DNA from: Philonthus cognatus
Lineage: Eukaryota; Arthropoda; Insecta; Coleoptera; Staphylinidae
Length of the DNA: 64,000 nt
Assembly: GCA_932526585.2 (NCBI GenBank)
Contig: OW052250.1
Span: 32,890,673 to 32,954,672, forward strand
Direction of reading: 5' to 3'
Both the position numbers and the translations under genes were made by a program. This document shows, one piece after another, positions 44,764 through 55,676 of the stretch. The notes below the pieces were generated by a model. That model made no database searches, was not told where the DNA came from, and saw nothing but the letters and a program-made list of their open reading frames with translations. The first letter of the stretch is position 1, and the number at the start of each line of letters is the position of its first letter.

Positions 44764-46421
44764 CACTGGTCGGTATGAAAATCGGCCCTGACACCATTCC
44801 TGCTGATTCTTATGTAAAATGACCTCCTGAATCCGAATATGACCCCCGTTTTCCCCCATCACCCACCGTTTTCGGGGGAGCCCCCCCCCCCCCCCCCCCA
44901 CCTATTTTTATCACTTTTCGATAATTTGGAGGGATGAAAAGGATTATTTTAGCCTTTACGTTTCTTCTGAGGGGCTAGAGAGGTGAAAAGTTCCAAAACA
45001 TGAACATTAGTAGCAAGGAGGAAGATTTAGGGGGGGATTTGCCCCCTTAAATTGTAAAAAAATCCTTAAAAATCCCCCCTCATCCTCCCCCAAACAATAA
45101 AAATATATAGCAACAATATATAGCAACAATATATAGCAACAATAATAAAAATATATAGCAACAATAATAAAAATATATAGCAACAGTTCGGAAGATTCAC
45201 TGTACCACGCTGGCGCTCTCAATACCTCGCGCGCACAGGATTGATCAAACAGTTTGTGAAAGCAATGGACAAGACCGGTGATGCATTTCAATTTTTGAAA
45301 ACTAGATTCCCTCGTCTTAGTGAGGCTAAAATCAAGAAAGGAGTTTTCGTGGGCCCCTAGATTAGACAACTTTTCCAAGATTCGACGTTTATTGAACACC
45401 TGAATCGAAAAGAAAAACGAGCTTGGATTGCATTCCAAAACGTGTGTGAGAACTTTTTGGGTAACAACAAAAGTGATGATTATGTCGCTCATGTCGAGGA
45501 ATTGCTGTCAGCGTACAAGGCCATGGGGTGTAACATGTCTCTTAAAGTGCATTTCCTTCACTCACACCTGGACTTCTTTCCTGAAAATTTAGGAGCAGTT
45601 TCGGATGAACACGGGGAACGGTTTCATCAAGACATCTCTAAGTTCGAGAGAAGATTTTCGGGGAAGTGGAATGCGAGCATGTTAGCAGAGTACTGCTGGT
45701 TTTTGATACGAGAAACTTCTACCTCAGGGTACAAAAGGAAAGCAAGCACCAAATGAAGGTACTTATCTTAGTTATTTATTATTCTTTACATTTATTATTT
45801 TACATTTATTATTTTACTTTTTATTTATTATTCTTTACAGCTAAAATAATCCTTTTCACCCCTCCAATGGATGGGGGAAACGGGGGGAGTATTGAGAGCG
45901 CCAGCGTGGTACAGTGAATCTTCCGAACTGTTGCTATATATTTTTATTATTGTTGCTACATATTTTTATTATTGTTGCTATATATTGTTGAAATATATTT
46001 TTATTATTTGGGGGTATTTGGGGAGGGATGAGGGGGGAATGGAAGCTGGAATATGTAGAAAATAAGTGAAAAAACTGCGAAAAAACGGAAAAAATTGATC
46101 ATTTTTAATGATTTTTTAACAATTTAAGGGGGCAAATCCCCCCCCCCCCCCCCCCCCCAAATCTACCTCCTTGGTACAAATGTTCATGTTTTCGAACTTT
46201 TCACCTCTCTAGCCCCTCAGAAGAAATGTAAAGGCTAAAATAATCCTTGTCATCCCTCCAAATTATCGAAAAGTGATAAAAATTGGTGGGGTGGGGGCTC
46301 CCCCGAAAACGGTAAGTGATGGGGAAACGGAGGTCATATTCGGATTCAGGAGGTCATTTTACATAAGAATAAGCAGGAATGGTGTCAGGGCTCGAAAAAA
46401 AATTTTTTTTTCAGACCAGTG
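44764..46421. mobile_element. Foldback DNA element with CACTGGTC ends and TTA duplication, carrying a gene fragment
   Basis: Ends are CACTGGTC (44764) and GACCAGTG (46421), flanked by TTA on both sides (44761-44763, 46422-46424). The inverted arms are very long: 44764-45225 pairs with 45890-46421 with few differences apart from simple-sequence length changes, including independent C-runs of 19 and 20 at 44881 and 46139. The centre (45226-45889) holds part of a protein-coding region. CACTG termini with a 3-base duplication are like EnSpm/CACTA elements, but no transposase of that type is visible, so the superfamily is inference. Confidence 0.85.
45240..45756 (+). pseudogene. Fragment of a multicopy arthropod protein of unknown function, inside the foldback element
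   Basis: One frame from about 45240 to the stop at 45754-45756, broken only by TAG at 45358-45360 where the family has Gln (VGP-Q-IR). It reads KQFVKAMDKTGDAFQFLKTR, FPRLSEAKIKKGVFVGP, NRKEKRAWIAFQNVCENFLG, NMSLKVHFLHSHLDFFPENL, GAVSDEHGERFHQDISKFER and MLAEYCWFLIRE. I recall closely similar GAVSDEHGERFHQDI proteins present in very many copies in arthropod genomes, without a known role; the copy number suggests a transposon-borne gene. N-terminal portions are missing here. Confidence 0.7.
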
Positions 46422-46424
46422 TTA

Positions 46425-46947
46425 TTAAAAAATATCAATTCTACATGAGATAAAAAAACTGATTTATAAAGAAATCAATAAAGTAAGTATAATGTTAAAG
46501 AAAATAAAATCTAAAAAGTGCGTATGCACAGAAACACAACACACAAAAACTGCGTATGCACAGAAACACACAGTTGATTAACATTATGCAAAATCCAGAC
46601 ATTCTTTGTTTCCATTAGAGATATACATAATTTAAAGGCTTATTGTAATGACATGATAAACTACACAAACAAAAAATTCTGTTTTATTCTTGGATTCGAC
46701 TAAGCAGTTATATAATAAGCCACAGTAGATGAATTGTGGTCATCCTCCAACAGATATCGTCACTATACCTAAAATCAAGTTATTACATTTTAGGGGTTTT
46801 GTATGAATATTACTTTAAAACATGATAAGCCACATCAAAATGGCAACCGGTGTTCTTACATCTTCCGAAAAAAATCGTGTGAGAGTTTGAATTCAAGTGT
46901 TGAAATGCATGGCACAATTGACGAGAGTATTATTAATTAACACTTTG
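46425..46947. other. Intergenic or first-intron sequence with one MITE end
   Basis: ggcttattgtaatgacatga at 46637 matches the ends of the MITE at 37509, with a possible opposite end near 46822 (catgataagccacatc in the same orientation rather than inverted). Otherwise nothing recognised. Confidence 0.35.
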
Positions 46948-47399
46948 TGCTTTTTGCTGTTGAACATTTTTTTCCTAATTTGCTCCTTCTTTTTCATATG
47001 ACTCGTTTATAACTTTCGTCTCTTCTTTATCTTTAAAGAAATGGCGGTTTTTTTTCAGGTGTTGTTTCTGTTACTCTGGTTCATATTATTACTGCAATAA
47101 CATGGTAAGCTATGTTAAAAATGTTGTTTTTTTTGTAAAACAGAATATGCCACAAAAAAGAAATGAAATACATAGCTTACTTGTATCTGAACAAGTAAGC
47201 TATGTATTTCAACAAAAAAACAACATTTTTAACATAGCTTACCATGTTATTGCAGTAATAATATGAACCAGAGTAACAGAAACAACACCTGAAAAAAAAC
47301 CGCCATTTCTTTAAAGATAAAGAAGAGACGAAAGTTATAAACGAGTCATATGAAAAAGAAGGAGCAAATTAGGAAAAAAATGTTCAACAGCAAAAAGCA
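46948..47399. repeat. Near-perfect 450-bp palindrome with inner hairpin
   Basis: Arms 46948-47135 and 47214-47399 match inverted over about 187 bases with hardly a mismatch. The loop itself contains a perfect 20-base stem (gaaatacatagcttacttgt / acaagtaagctatgtatttc, 47165-47210) with a 6-base loop. The inner arm ends include gcaataacatggtaagctat, related to the ends of the 37509 MITE family. No ORF. Confidence 0.93.
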
Positions 47400-47799
47400 A
47401 GAAAGTATTAAACCACGTGAGTTAGGTTCACCATGCAGATGCACGAACGATTCTCTCTCTCTCTAAACTCAGTAATACCATTGAATATCTAATAATATTC
47501 TCTTTATTCATTAGTAAAGCCCATGAATTAATTTCTACAATTTGAAACTAATCAATACTAAATTGGGAATAAGCAATATTAAATTGGGACTTCAAGCATA
47601 GCTGCCAGTTTAATCAGAATCAAATTGGGAATAAACAACATGAAATTGGGAATCAGAAATTTCAAACTGGAATTGAACTAATATTATTTAAGAAATAACC
47701 AGTTTAAATAGTTTAGCAAAAATAACAGAAACTATATTAATTTGACATGTTTTGTATCAGTCTTCTAAATTTAGAGTATTTTTGAATGTGACCAATATA

Positions 47800-48095
47800 T
47801 AGAGAGTTTTTCTTTTAAATATACATTTTTCTATTACAGCGTATATGCTGTATTTCTTAAGATATTTGTTGTTTCTATTTTTAAGAGTTCAATTTTAAGC
47901 TTTAAACGAGTGTTTTCCACTCCCAGACTAAGCATGAAGTAAAATTTCGAGTTTAGAAAAGCCCCGCGTAGAAAATTTGTCGAGGGTCGCGCAGCGACCC
48001 GAGACAAATTTTCACGGGGCTTTTCTAAACTCGAAATTTTACGTCATGCGCCACGCGTATAAAACACTGAAATATTGTGAAATTCACAATATGCT
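47800..48095. repeat. Family H element, left half with one hairpin
   Basis: Left terminal repeat (agagagtttttcttttaaat, gcgtatatgctgtatttctt), outer arm, and a hairpin with tip gagggtcgcgcagcgacccg identical in type to that at 26640, then cgccacgcgtataaaacact. The ORF at 47977-48168 is a read-through of the arm. Confidence 0.85.
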
Positions 48096-48248
48096 ACTAA
48101 AGTATGCTAACGACGTATATTTTGAACTTCAATTTAAAACCATTGCTTTCCATTTTTTAAACAGTTAATGCAGATTTGTGTGGTGGCAAATATTAACAAT
48201 ATAGAATTACATGGTTTCTTGTAAAAACATTTACACTTGTTTTTGTAA

Positions 48249-48440
48249 GCAATAACATGATAAACCACAATATTTTAAAATAACATTGTTTTTCAGCAGA
48301 AGATTACATTTTAGTACCCCTTATCTTAATATATTTCATTATAAATTTTATAGTAATACATTATACACATTTTTTCAAAATTTTAAACTCCAATAACTCA
48401 TTTTTGTTTACTTGTGACATATCACGTTATTACAATAAGC
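48249..48440. mobile_element. MITE of the GGCTTATTGTAATAACATG family
   Basis: Left end gcaataacatgataaaccac, right end gacatatcacgttattacaa followed by taagc. The ends are the same type as in 37509-37742, with a few substitutions. No ORF. Confidence 0.7.
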
Positions 48441-48444
48441 TTCA

Positions 48445-49230
48445 ATTATAAAAAAAGAATTGAATGCCAGATTTTTATAAACCAGCGGAAACGCATTATT
48501 GATTAATTTTTCCTAGAAAATTAATGTAAAGTTTTCCGCTTGATCTAACGTTACAATTCCATTTTAATTAGAAGCTTACTTTGATTTTCTCAAGCGCAAC
48601 TACAAGGTACAATTTATTTCATATTAAAACATATATTCCGAGAATGCGTTGTAATCCCTACTTGGATAAAATATAAACTTTTATAGAAGACATTTCTAGG
48701 AATCAAATATCACAGAATTGATTGCTCGTATTACCTTCAAAACAAGTTATTAAACCAGTTATTTGTTTCCCAGAATTGTATTCTAGACAAATTACCTGGA
48801 ACTGAAACCCTGGATGAAAATCAAAGCTATTGTATACAGTTACATTTCAGTTTCAGAACGTAACATGTCATACGAGCTTAATTTCGTTTATAAACATTTC
48901 TCTGTGTCATGTTCTAAGGTTTCTTCAACAACCCCATGTAAATAGAATCCTGGCGAATAGTCAACAAGAAAATAAACAAACTGGGTTTATTCGAGCAAAA
49001 TTCCTTTTATCACGTCCTCGTAAAAAGAACACATTAATTTATTGATTAGTTCGTTTTAAGTAGAATTGTCTCATTTATTTATTACTCCTATGTATTTGCA
49101 TAGCGCAAAATCTTTTATTTATTTATTTCAAAATTGAAACGAACAAAATTAAAGCACTGTTTACAAAATTACTCAAAGTTGGAAATTATTGCAATCGTTT
49201 CGAAATGTAAATGCGATAGAATAAGAAGAA
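48445..49230. other. Nothing recognised
   Basis: AT-rich sequence. The ORF at 48830-49045 has no recognisable domain. Confidence 0.35.
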
Positions 49231-49234
49231 AATG

Positions 49235-49395
49235 GAATAAATTTTCAAAAGCGTAAACGCCATGTAATGCCCATTAGCTTAAGTAAATTATTTAAATTGC
49301 ACAGGACATAATTGATCAAAGATGTTCAGTATTCTTCAAGATCTGGTTTGGGACTATACTGATGATGGCGTTGAAGCCTGAAACGCGTATATATA
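49235..49395 (+). repeat. Dispersed repeat R3, copy 2, left part
   Basis: Contains aaaagcgtaaacgccatgta, atgcccattagcttaag, gggactatactgatgatggc and ttgaagcctgaaacgcgtat. The repeat resumes at 50824 (agttatccggtgaatgaatg) after the Tc1 insertion and runs to about 50890. Confidence 0.75.
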
Positions 49396-50823
49396 CTCAA
49401 TGACATTAGAAGCGTAACACCAAGAAGGAATGATTTTTTTGAATTCATATTTTAGCAACAGAGTGACTATATTTAAAGCATACATTGATAACAATTTCAA
49501 CCTTGTGCCTTTTATATTTATTGTGAAAAAAAAATATATTTCACTTTTTCTTTTCTGATAAAACTATTTATATGAGCTGTTTAGTACAGATGTTTTTAGT
49601 TTTCGTGTTTCCGTTGAGTGTGTTAAGCTTAAATAAAATGCCTCGAGTCCGAAGACGTCCACAATATCACCATTTGAGCGATTTGAGCGATTTTGACCGG
49701 GGTCGAGTTGTTGCTTATCGAGATGTCGGTATCTCCTATCGCGAAATTGCCCGCCGTATTGATTCCACTGCAGCAATTGTAATACGTGTGTATCAGGTAT
49801 GGACAGAAGAAGGTAGAGGAGCAAGAAGAAGACTAATTGGTCAACCAAGGCGTACCACAGAACGTCAAGATCGGCGCCTAAGACAAATAGCCCTGCGAGA
49901 CCGTTTCGCTACTACGCGTCAAATCGGTGATCAATGGATTGGAGAAGAAGGTAGGCCCGTTAGTATGCGAACCTTATATCGCCGCATTCAATCCTTTGGG
50001 CTTCTTTCGTACCGTCCAAGATTAGTGCTTCCTTTAACAGCGAGACACTGTCGCCAAAGGTTGGACTGGTGCAGAGAACGGCAGCATTGGGAGCCAGAAT
50101 GGCACGATGTCGTATTCAGCGATGAATCACGATTTTGTCTAGGCACGCATGATGGCCGTAGAAGGGTACGACGCTACCGTGGAGAACGACCTGATCTTAG
50201 GTTTGCTATTGAGAGGCATATACACAGGACTGCTGGAGTAATGGTTTGGGGGGCTATTGCTTATGGTAGTCGATCACCTCTTGTATTCATTCGAGGCAGT
50301 ATGACAGCTGCGCGTTATGTTGAAGACGTCATACGACCGACTTTGTTGCCTTATTTAGATGGCCGCCCAGACGTACTTTTTCAACAAGATAACGCACGTC
50401 CCCATATTGCTCGTCGAACTATGAACTTTCTTAATGAAGCTGGTGTTAATGTTTTGGCGTGGCCGCCCCGTTCGCCGGATTTAAATCCCATTGAACATGT
50501 GTGGGATATCATGGGAAGAAGAATATTCTCTTTGCACCATCCTCCATAGACTCTAGCACAGTTGACCGATGAAATTCAAGTTGCTTGGAACGAGATGCCT
50601 CAAGAAGACATCGACCATCTCATTTTGTCGATGCCCAGACGTCTACAGAAGTGTATACAGCAAAGGGGTCGCCAAACACATTATTAATTTTTTTTAGATT
50701 GTTTTTTAATAAAATGTCTTGAAAATGTAATCATTTTATTCTTGATGTAAGACTACCATACTGGCAAAAAATCAAGTTAAAATAATAACTCCTTCTGGGT
50801 GTTACGCTTCTAATGTCATTAAG
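49396..50823 (+). mobile_element. Tc1-type DNA transposon, copy 2
   Basis: Nearly identical to 15900-17316 including the ends (CTCAATGACATTAGAAGCGT ... reverse complement, with one change at the right tip: cattaag for cattgag). It is flanked by TA on both sides, 49394-49395 and 50824-50825. Inserted into repeat R3. The length of about 1.43 kb reflects a 9-base duplication in the transposase gene. Confidence 0.95.
49638..50687 (+). pseudogene. Tc1 transposase (DD34E), copy 2, one nonsense codon
   Basis: 350-codon frame from MPRVRRRPQYHHLSD. It carries a 9-base tandem duplication giving LSDLSDFDRG where copy 1 has LSDFDRG. The catalytic Asp, Asp and Glu (FSDESRF, FQQDNARPH, NPIEHVWD) are intact. 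TAG at 50547-50549 replaces the CAG present in copy 1 (HHPPQTLAQL). Downstream the frame is open to the natural end QTHY, and at the position of copy 1's TAA this copy reads CAA. The two copies therefore share an intact ancestor. Confidence 0.95.
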
Positions 50824-50894
50824 TATAGTTATCCGGTGAATGAATGAGTACTGAAGACAAATTCATATTCGGAATAAATTTTGTTTATATTTAA

Positions 50895-52030
50895 AATTAC
50901 TATTAATCAGCTTTTGTTGATTATTAAACTAATACAAAACCCAGTTACGCAATTATCTCATTATTCACTCCGTGAAATTAAATTCGCAATAAAGTTGCTA
51001 CGTCCATTATTTCATCAGAGTGAAAAATGCAAATGTGACTGCAGTAGGAGCGAATGAATGGCTGGATTTAATGGGGTTTGGGGTGTTTACAGGAGGGTGA
51101 GCCCCACGTGGCCATCGACCCCCGAAGTACAGACTGAACATCCCGAGCATATGATTCTTATGATTATAGATGCGTAAACTGCCTGGCATAAAATTACATT
51201 TTCAATACACAGGGGTCAACCACCCCACATCTGCCACACAACACACCCTTCCAGTTATATTCCGATATCCATTCAATATACTTACACAATATCCGTCATT
51301 TACTATTCTCCGGGCTTGCAAAATATATCATCGTGAATAGATGGACGCGTGTACGCGTGCTATTGATTGATTAAGGCCCGTTTGCACCCCGTTCGATGAA
51401 ATATTTAATCATCGATTTTCAGACAATTGTATTGCACCGCCATTTCATTTATGAATAAAGTTTCGTTTAACCCCCTAATTTTAAATCAGCCGATTTTAAC
51501 TGGTTATGTACCTACTGAGATTTGTAGGAAATAAAAAAATGGAAATTGAATTTAATTTAGCAGAAAACGGTAGTAAACTAGACGTAATTTATTTAAAACA
51601 TGATATACCATGATAGGTAAATCTAAAAATAAATTACTTTGAAAGTAGTTTTTGTAAAAGGTTTTTTATTTTCTCATTTTATATTTGTTTCTTTTTTCGT
51701 GATGTGGATTTAGTACTTTGTGCATTAAATCCCTTTTATCCCACATATACGTAATTTTTATATCCCGATGTTACTCGATCCATATTTCTATTTTCATTTA
51801 TGATTTTTTTATTGTGCTCAAGAGTGCGGTCTATCCTATGTAAACTAAAGTACTGATATTTTTGTTATTATTTTGAAATTTTTAATTCTTTCTTTGCACG
51901 TCTATCTAAAATTGAATTGCAGAGGGCATGATGATTTGATTTGATTTTTTATTTTAGTATTAACAAAAATAAAATTAAATAACTCTAAAATTTGACTTCA
52001 ATAATTTTTTGTGATTATATAACTCTCATA
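50895..52030. other. Nothing recognised
   Basis: About 1.1 kb with one GC-richer patch (51040-51130) that has no ORF of recognisable type. Confidence 0.35.
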
Positions 52031-52034
52031 TTTT

Positions 52035-52800
52035 CTCATTCAGAAACAAGAGAGTACACGACTAGGAAATATTTCATGCAGTAATTGAATTGTTTCACGG
52101 GCTGTATGGCATCTGGCACCGTCTTGTTGAAACCACATATTAGCCACATCAATATCATCCAATTTCGGCAAAAATAACTGTGTTATCATCAGTAACAGTC
52201 ACTGCTTGACCAGCCTCATTTTCAAAAAAAGTATGGTCCAATAATGCATCCAGCCCAAAATTCACACCAAACAGTGGCACGTTGTGAATGCATTTGTTTT
52301 TCGACAATCACATGTGGGCTTTCCCCAAACACGGCAGTTTTGGCGATTAACAAAGCCATCAAGGTGAAGATGTGCTTCATCGCTTAGGATAATTTTGCTC
52401 GAAAAATCAGCATTCACTTGTTGATGTTCAAGAATCCATTCAACAAACTCTCTTCGCTGTGCATGGTCATTAGGCTTCAGTTGTTGTGTTAATTGCATTT
52501 TGTAAGGATGGAGACACAGATCTTTTGTAAGTATACGCTGTAGAGAGCTTCTTGAAATTTGCAATTGTCCACGACGCCGAATTGATGTTCTGGGATTTTG
52601 ACCAACACTCTTACGCACTGCTTCGATATTGATATTTAAAGGGGTTGTTTTTGGACGGCTAGTGTGCTTAGCGTCTCCAACTGATCCAGTCTCCCTGAAT
52701 TTTTCAATTATTAATAACTGTGGCCGCCAAACTTTCATTATTTTGAGATATTGTTCAATAATGTGTAACGCTCTATTTTTACTAACCCTAAACTCTCAGC
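52035..52800 (-). pseudogene. Degraded mariner-like transposase, relative of 62683-63769
   Basis: Minus-strand reading from about 52790: NRALHIIEQYLKI, MKVWRPQLLIIEKFRETGSV, then AVRKSVGQNPRTSIRRRGQL, QISRSSLQRILTKDLCLHPY, KMQLTQQLKPNDHAQRREFV and KIILSDEAHLHLDGFVNRQN with the first catalytic Asp. After frameshifts, FQQDGA.CHTARETIQLL (second Asp) is readable near 52110, and the sequence breaks off before the third catalytic residue. It is clearly homologous to, but well diverged from, the element at 62570. TIRs not found. Confidence 0.85.
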
Positions 52801-52991
52801 TGTCAAATTGTTTTTTTTTTCAGGGTTGCCAACCATTTATAGCACAAATCACGGCAAATTCAAATCTTGCGTTAATTTTAGGACACGCTTTATATAACGC
52901 TGTGTTCAACAAATAAAAGTGTAATCCTCCCTCCCAACTGTGTTATTTTTATTTAAAATATCTAAGGGTTTTAGACAAAATTATATAATAT

Positions 52992-53440
52992 AAGATAAAT
53001 TCAAATTCAAAACTATTTGAATTCGAGAAAATAAGCTTACGCTTCTTATAGTTTGCACACTTTGAACATAATATATAAAATTACGAAAAAACTATTCGTG
53101 AAAATGCAAACAATGTCTTAATTAATAAGACAACTCAAGACGATAAATATCCATTGAAACAAACGTTACATATACTTTAATAGAGCGTTGTAACAAATCA
53201 AATTAAATAAGATTTTAAATATTTCATTGTATAATTCAATATTCGGAGATGTATTTGCACGGGAAGTAGTTGTTTCAATGGATATTTATCGTCTTGAGTT
53301 GTCTTATTAATTAAGACATTGTTTGCATTTTCACGAATAGTTTTTTCGTAATTTTATGTATTATGTTTAAAGTGTGCAAACTATAAGAAGCGTAAGCTTA
53401 TTTTCTCGAATTCAAATAGTTTTGAATTTGAATTTATCTT
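52992..53440. mobile_element. F2 foldback element, complete copy
   Basis: 449 bases. The left arm 52992-53163 (aagataaattcaaattcaaa ... gacgataaatatccattgaa) is an almost perfect reverse complement of 53268-53440 (ttcaatggatatttatcgtc ... tttgaatttgaatttatctt). The centre contains aacgttacatatactttaat, gagcgttgtaacaaat and cggagatgtatttgcacggg. No ORF. Fragments lie at 20-215, 53792-54000 and 57130-57350. Confidence 0.92.
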
Positions 53441-53791
53441 GTTGGAACTGTACCGTAAGGTAAATAATAAGGTCTTACATTCTTCATACCTGCTAATGAC
53501 ATAATCCCCTTTTTTACCTATAAATACCGACCATAATTTTCACTCATTCCATTTCTATGTACCTGTTCATTCCACACACAACACTTCTTCCAAGTAAGTT
53601 TGTTTTAATTTTATTCCTAATTTTTTTAAACGTCATAAGCAAAGCTATACTAAAGAGAGATAAATCTCTAAACGCGTCTATAGATGGCCTAAGACATTAG
53701 TATTAATCCAAGTCCTTTTACTTCCAATTTGTTGCTATCTCTCTTTTCATTTTAAATTTGTATTGTTAGTTGGTTTGAAGAGAATTTGACC

Positions 53792-54000
53792 CAAACGTTA
53801 CATATACTTTAATAGAGCGTTGTAACAAATCAAATTAAATAAGATTTTAAATATTTCATTGTATAATTCAATATCCGGAGGTGTATTTGCACGGGAAGTA
53901 GTTGTTTCAATGGATATTTATCGTCTTGAGTTGTCTTATTAATTAAGACATTGTTTGCATTTTCACGAATAGTTTTTTCGTAATTTTATATATTATATAT
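53792..54000. repeat. Direct duplicate of half of the F2 element
   Basis: About 210 bases (aaacgttacatatactttaa ... agttttttcgtaattttata) almost identical to 53161-53366, differing at a few positions (atccggaggtg for attcggagatg). The left arm is absent. The high identity indicates a recent local duplication. Confidence 0.9.
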
Positions 54001-54053
54001 AATATAGTTAATGATTGTTGCGCTACACTCTTGATGGAACCGGATGTACAAAT

Positions 54054-54229
54054 TTGGTGAAGAAAAACACGTTTTGTTCCATGATTTTATTTTCAGTTTC
54101 CAGACACGTGTTTCGTGTCAAACTGCTCAGTTTTTTAAGCTTTGATAATGATCTGTAAAGCCCGAAACACGTGTCAGGAAACTGAAAATAAAATCATGGA
54201 ACAAAACAAGTGTTTTTTTTTCACCAAAG
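54054..54229. repeat. Inverted-repeat unit
   Basis: tggtgaagaaaaacacgttt tgttccatgattttatt on the left pairs with aataaaatcatggaacaaaa ... ttcaccaa on the right, and cagtttcc(a)gacacgtgtttcg pairs with cgaaacacgtgtcaggaaac. The arms are about 65 bases. Confidence 0.85.
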
Positions 54230-54256
54230 ATTATATAAGCTCAAATTTGACAATTA

Positions 54257-54547
54257 TATACAGGGTGTCAATTTGAAAACAAGCAAGCCAGAATATCTTT
54301 GGAACCGTAACAGTTAGAGAAAATTTTCCAAAACCGTTCCTAGGATATGGAGAGGGATTTTGATCCACATAACAATCTTCAATGGGCAAGGGTGGCTACA
54401 GCCTAAGGGGTTGGTTGCAGAAGATTGTTATGTGGGTCAAAATGGTTCCCCCTCAATATCCTAGAAACGGTTTTAAAAAATTTTCTCGAACTGTTACGGT
54501 TCCAAAGATATTCTGGCTGGCTTGTTTTTAAATTAACACCCTGTATA
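54257..54547. mobile_element. MITE with TATACAGGGTGT ends
   Basis: 291 bases. Inverted ends tatacagggtgtcaatttga ... and ... ttaaattaacaccctgtata; the pairing continues through gccagaatatctttggaacc / ggttccaaagatattctggc and further to about 130 bases each side. TA-rich flanks fit a Tc1/mariner-type non-autonomous element. No ORF. Confidence 0.9.
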
Positions 54548-55106
54548 ACATTTTGTATAAAAAAAAAACAAAATAATAGCATAGTATCAATATTTGTTCA
54601 AATTGATCAAAAATAACATAAACATAAAAAAAACATTCAGATAAATTTGGCAAATCGATCAAAAACGGCATGAATTACCAATATTTTATATGAATACTGT
54701 ATACAATTTTGACTATGCTTATTAAAATATATTTTTAAATGTTAATAATTTGAAGGTTGCTTAATATCATCCTAATTGGTAGCAAGAATTTGCAATTCAA
54801 AATAGATCGTTATCTAACGAATTGAACGCCGATAATTATGAAATCGTTAAACATTAGCATATCTAGTATTAATTTACAATAATAATTAACATTTGCATTA
54901 AAATCATACGAGCGGAGATTGATATTCTGATTCAATGGGAAAAGTAAGAATAGTAACGTTTTGCATGTGTGGAAATGTGTGCAGAAAGCTTTAATAAATA
55001 CAATAACATACTTTTTTCATAAACAGGTATTAGGTTATTATTTCATATATTTTATAAAATAATAACTTCATAAAGCGTATACATGATAAAACTCCATATT
55101 AATTTA

Positions 55107-55296
55107 CATTTGAAATAAAACAACTAAGTTGGGAAGGTTTCACTTCATTGTTAAACACTACAACATGTTATGCAAAACAGTGGATGAATAATGACCACCG
55201 ATTTCATCTGCATGAAGCCACTGTGTTGCAAACCATGTAGCAGTGTTCAACAAGAAAGTGAAACCCTCCCAAACCAATTGTTTTTATTTCAAATGC
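55107..55296. repeat. Inverted-repeat unit
   Basis: catttgaaataaaacaacta and gggaaggtttcacttca on the left pair with gaaagtgaaaccctccc and aattgtttttatttcaaatg on the right. The inner part (gttatgcaaaacagtgg / ccactgtgttgcaaac) also pairs. A related core (catctgcctgatgaagccactgtg-like, inverted) is seen near 34850-34900. Confidence 0.8.
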
Positions 55297-55588
55297 CTCT
55301 TTTATAAAAGATAAAAGTGCTATTTCTTGGAAAAGCCACCTAAGATTATTAAAATTGGCTTTCATAAAAGGACCCTAGTTTGTACAGAATGCATTTTAAA
55401 GAATTCGTTTTATCAGGAATTTATATTTAGGATTTGTTTAATTAATTTTTGAATTATGTATTGTAGAGGCTTCTACTTCTATATGTTGATTTCGCAATAA
55501 AACACTTCATGTTTGATAATGACAAGCTAAATTTGTCGAAACTACAGTCACATTCAATAAAAAGTGTTATGCAAACAAAGTAAAAAAG

Positions 55589-55676
55589 TATCACTTTAAT
55601 ATAACACTTAATTTGTTTAGGTTTCAAAATTATAATTTTGAAACCTAAACAAATTTAGTGTTTTATTAAAGTGATA
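55589..55676. repeat. 88-bp near-perfect palindrome
   Basis: tatcactttaatataacact ... tttaggtttcaaaattataa is mirrored to ttataattttgaaacctaaa ... agtgttttattaaagtgata with only small length differences. Confidence 0.9.

Noticed and set aside
50895..52030. Upstream Nhe2 exon to the right of exon 43948-44214
   Set aside because: I looked on the minus strand for a segment like LAKIG preceded by a hydrophobic helix and a GT donor in phase, and found none that I could support between 44215 and 64000.
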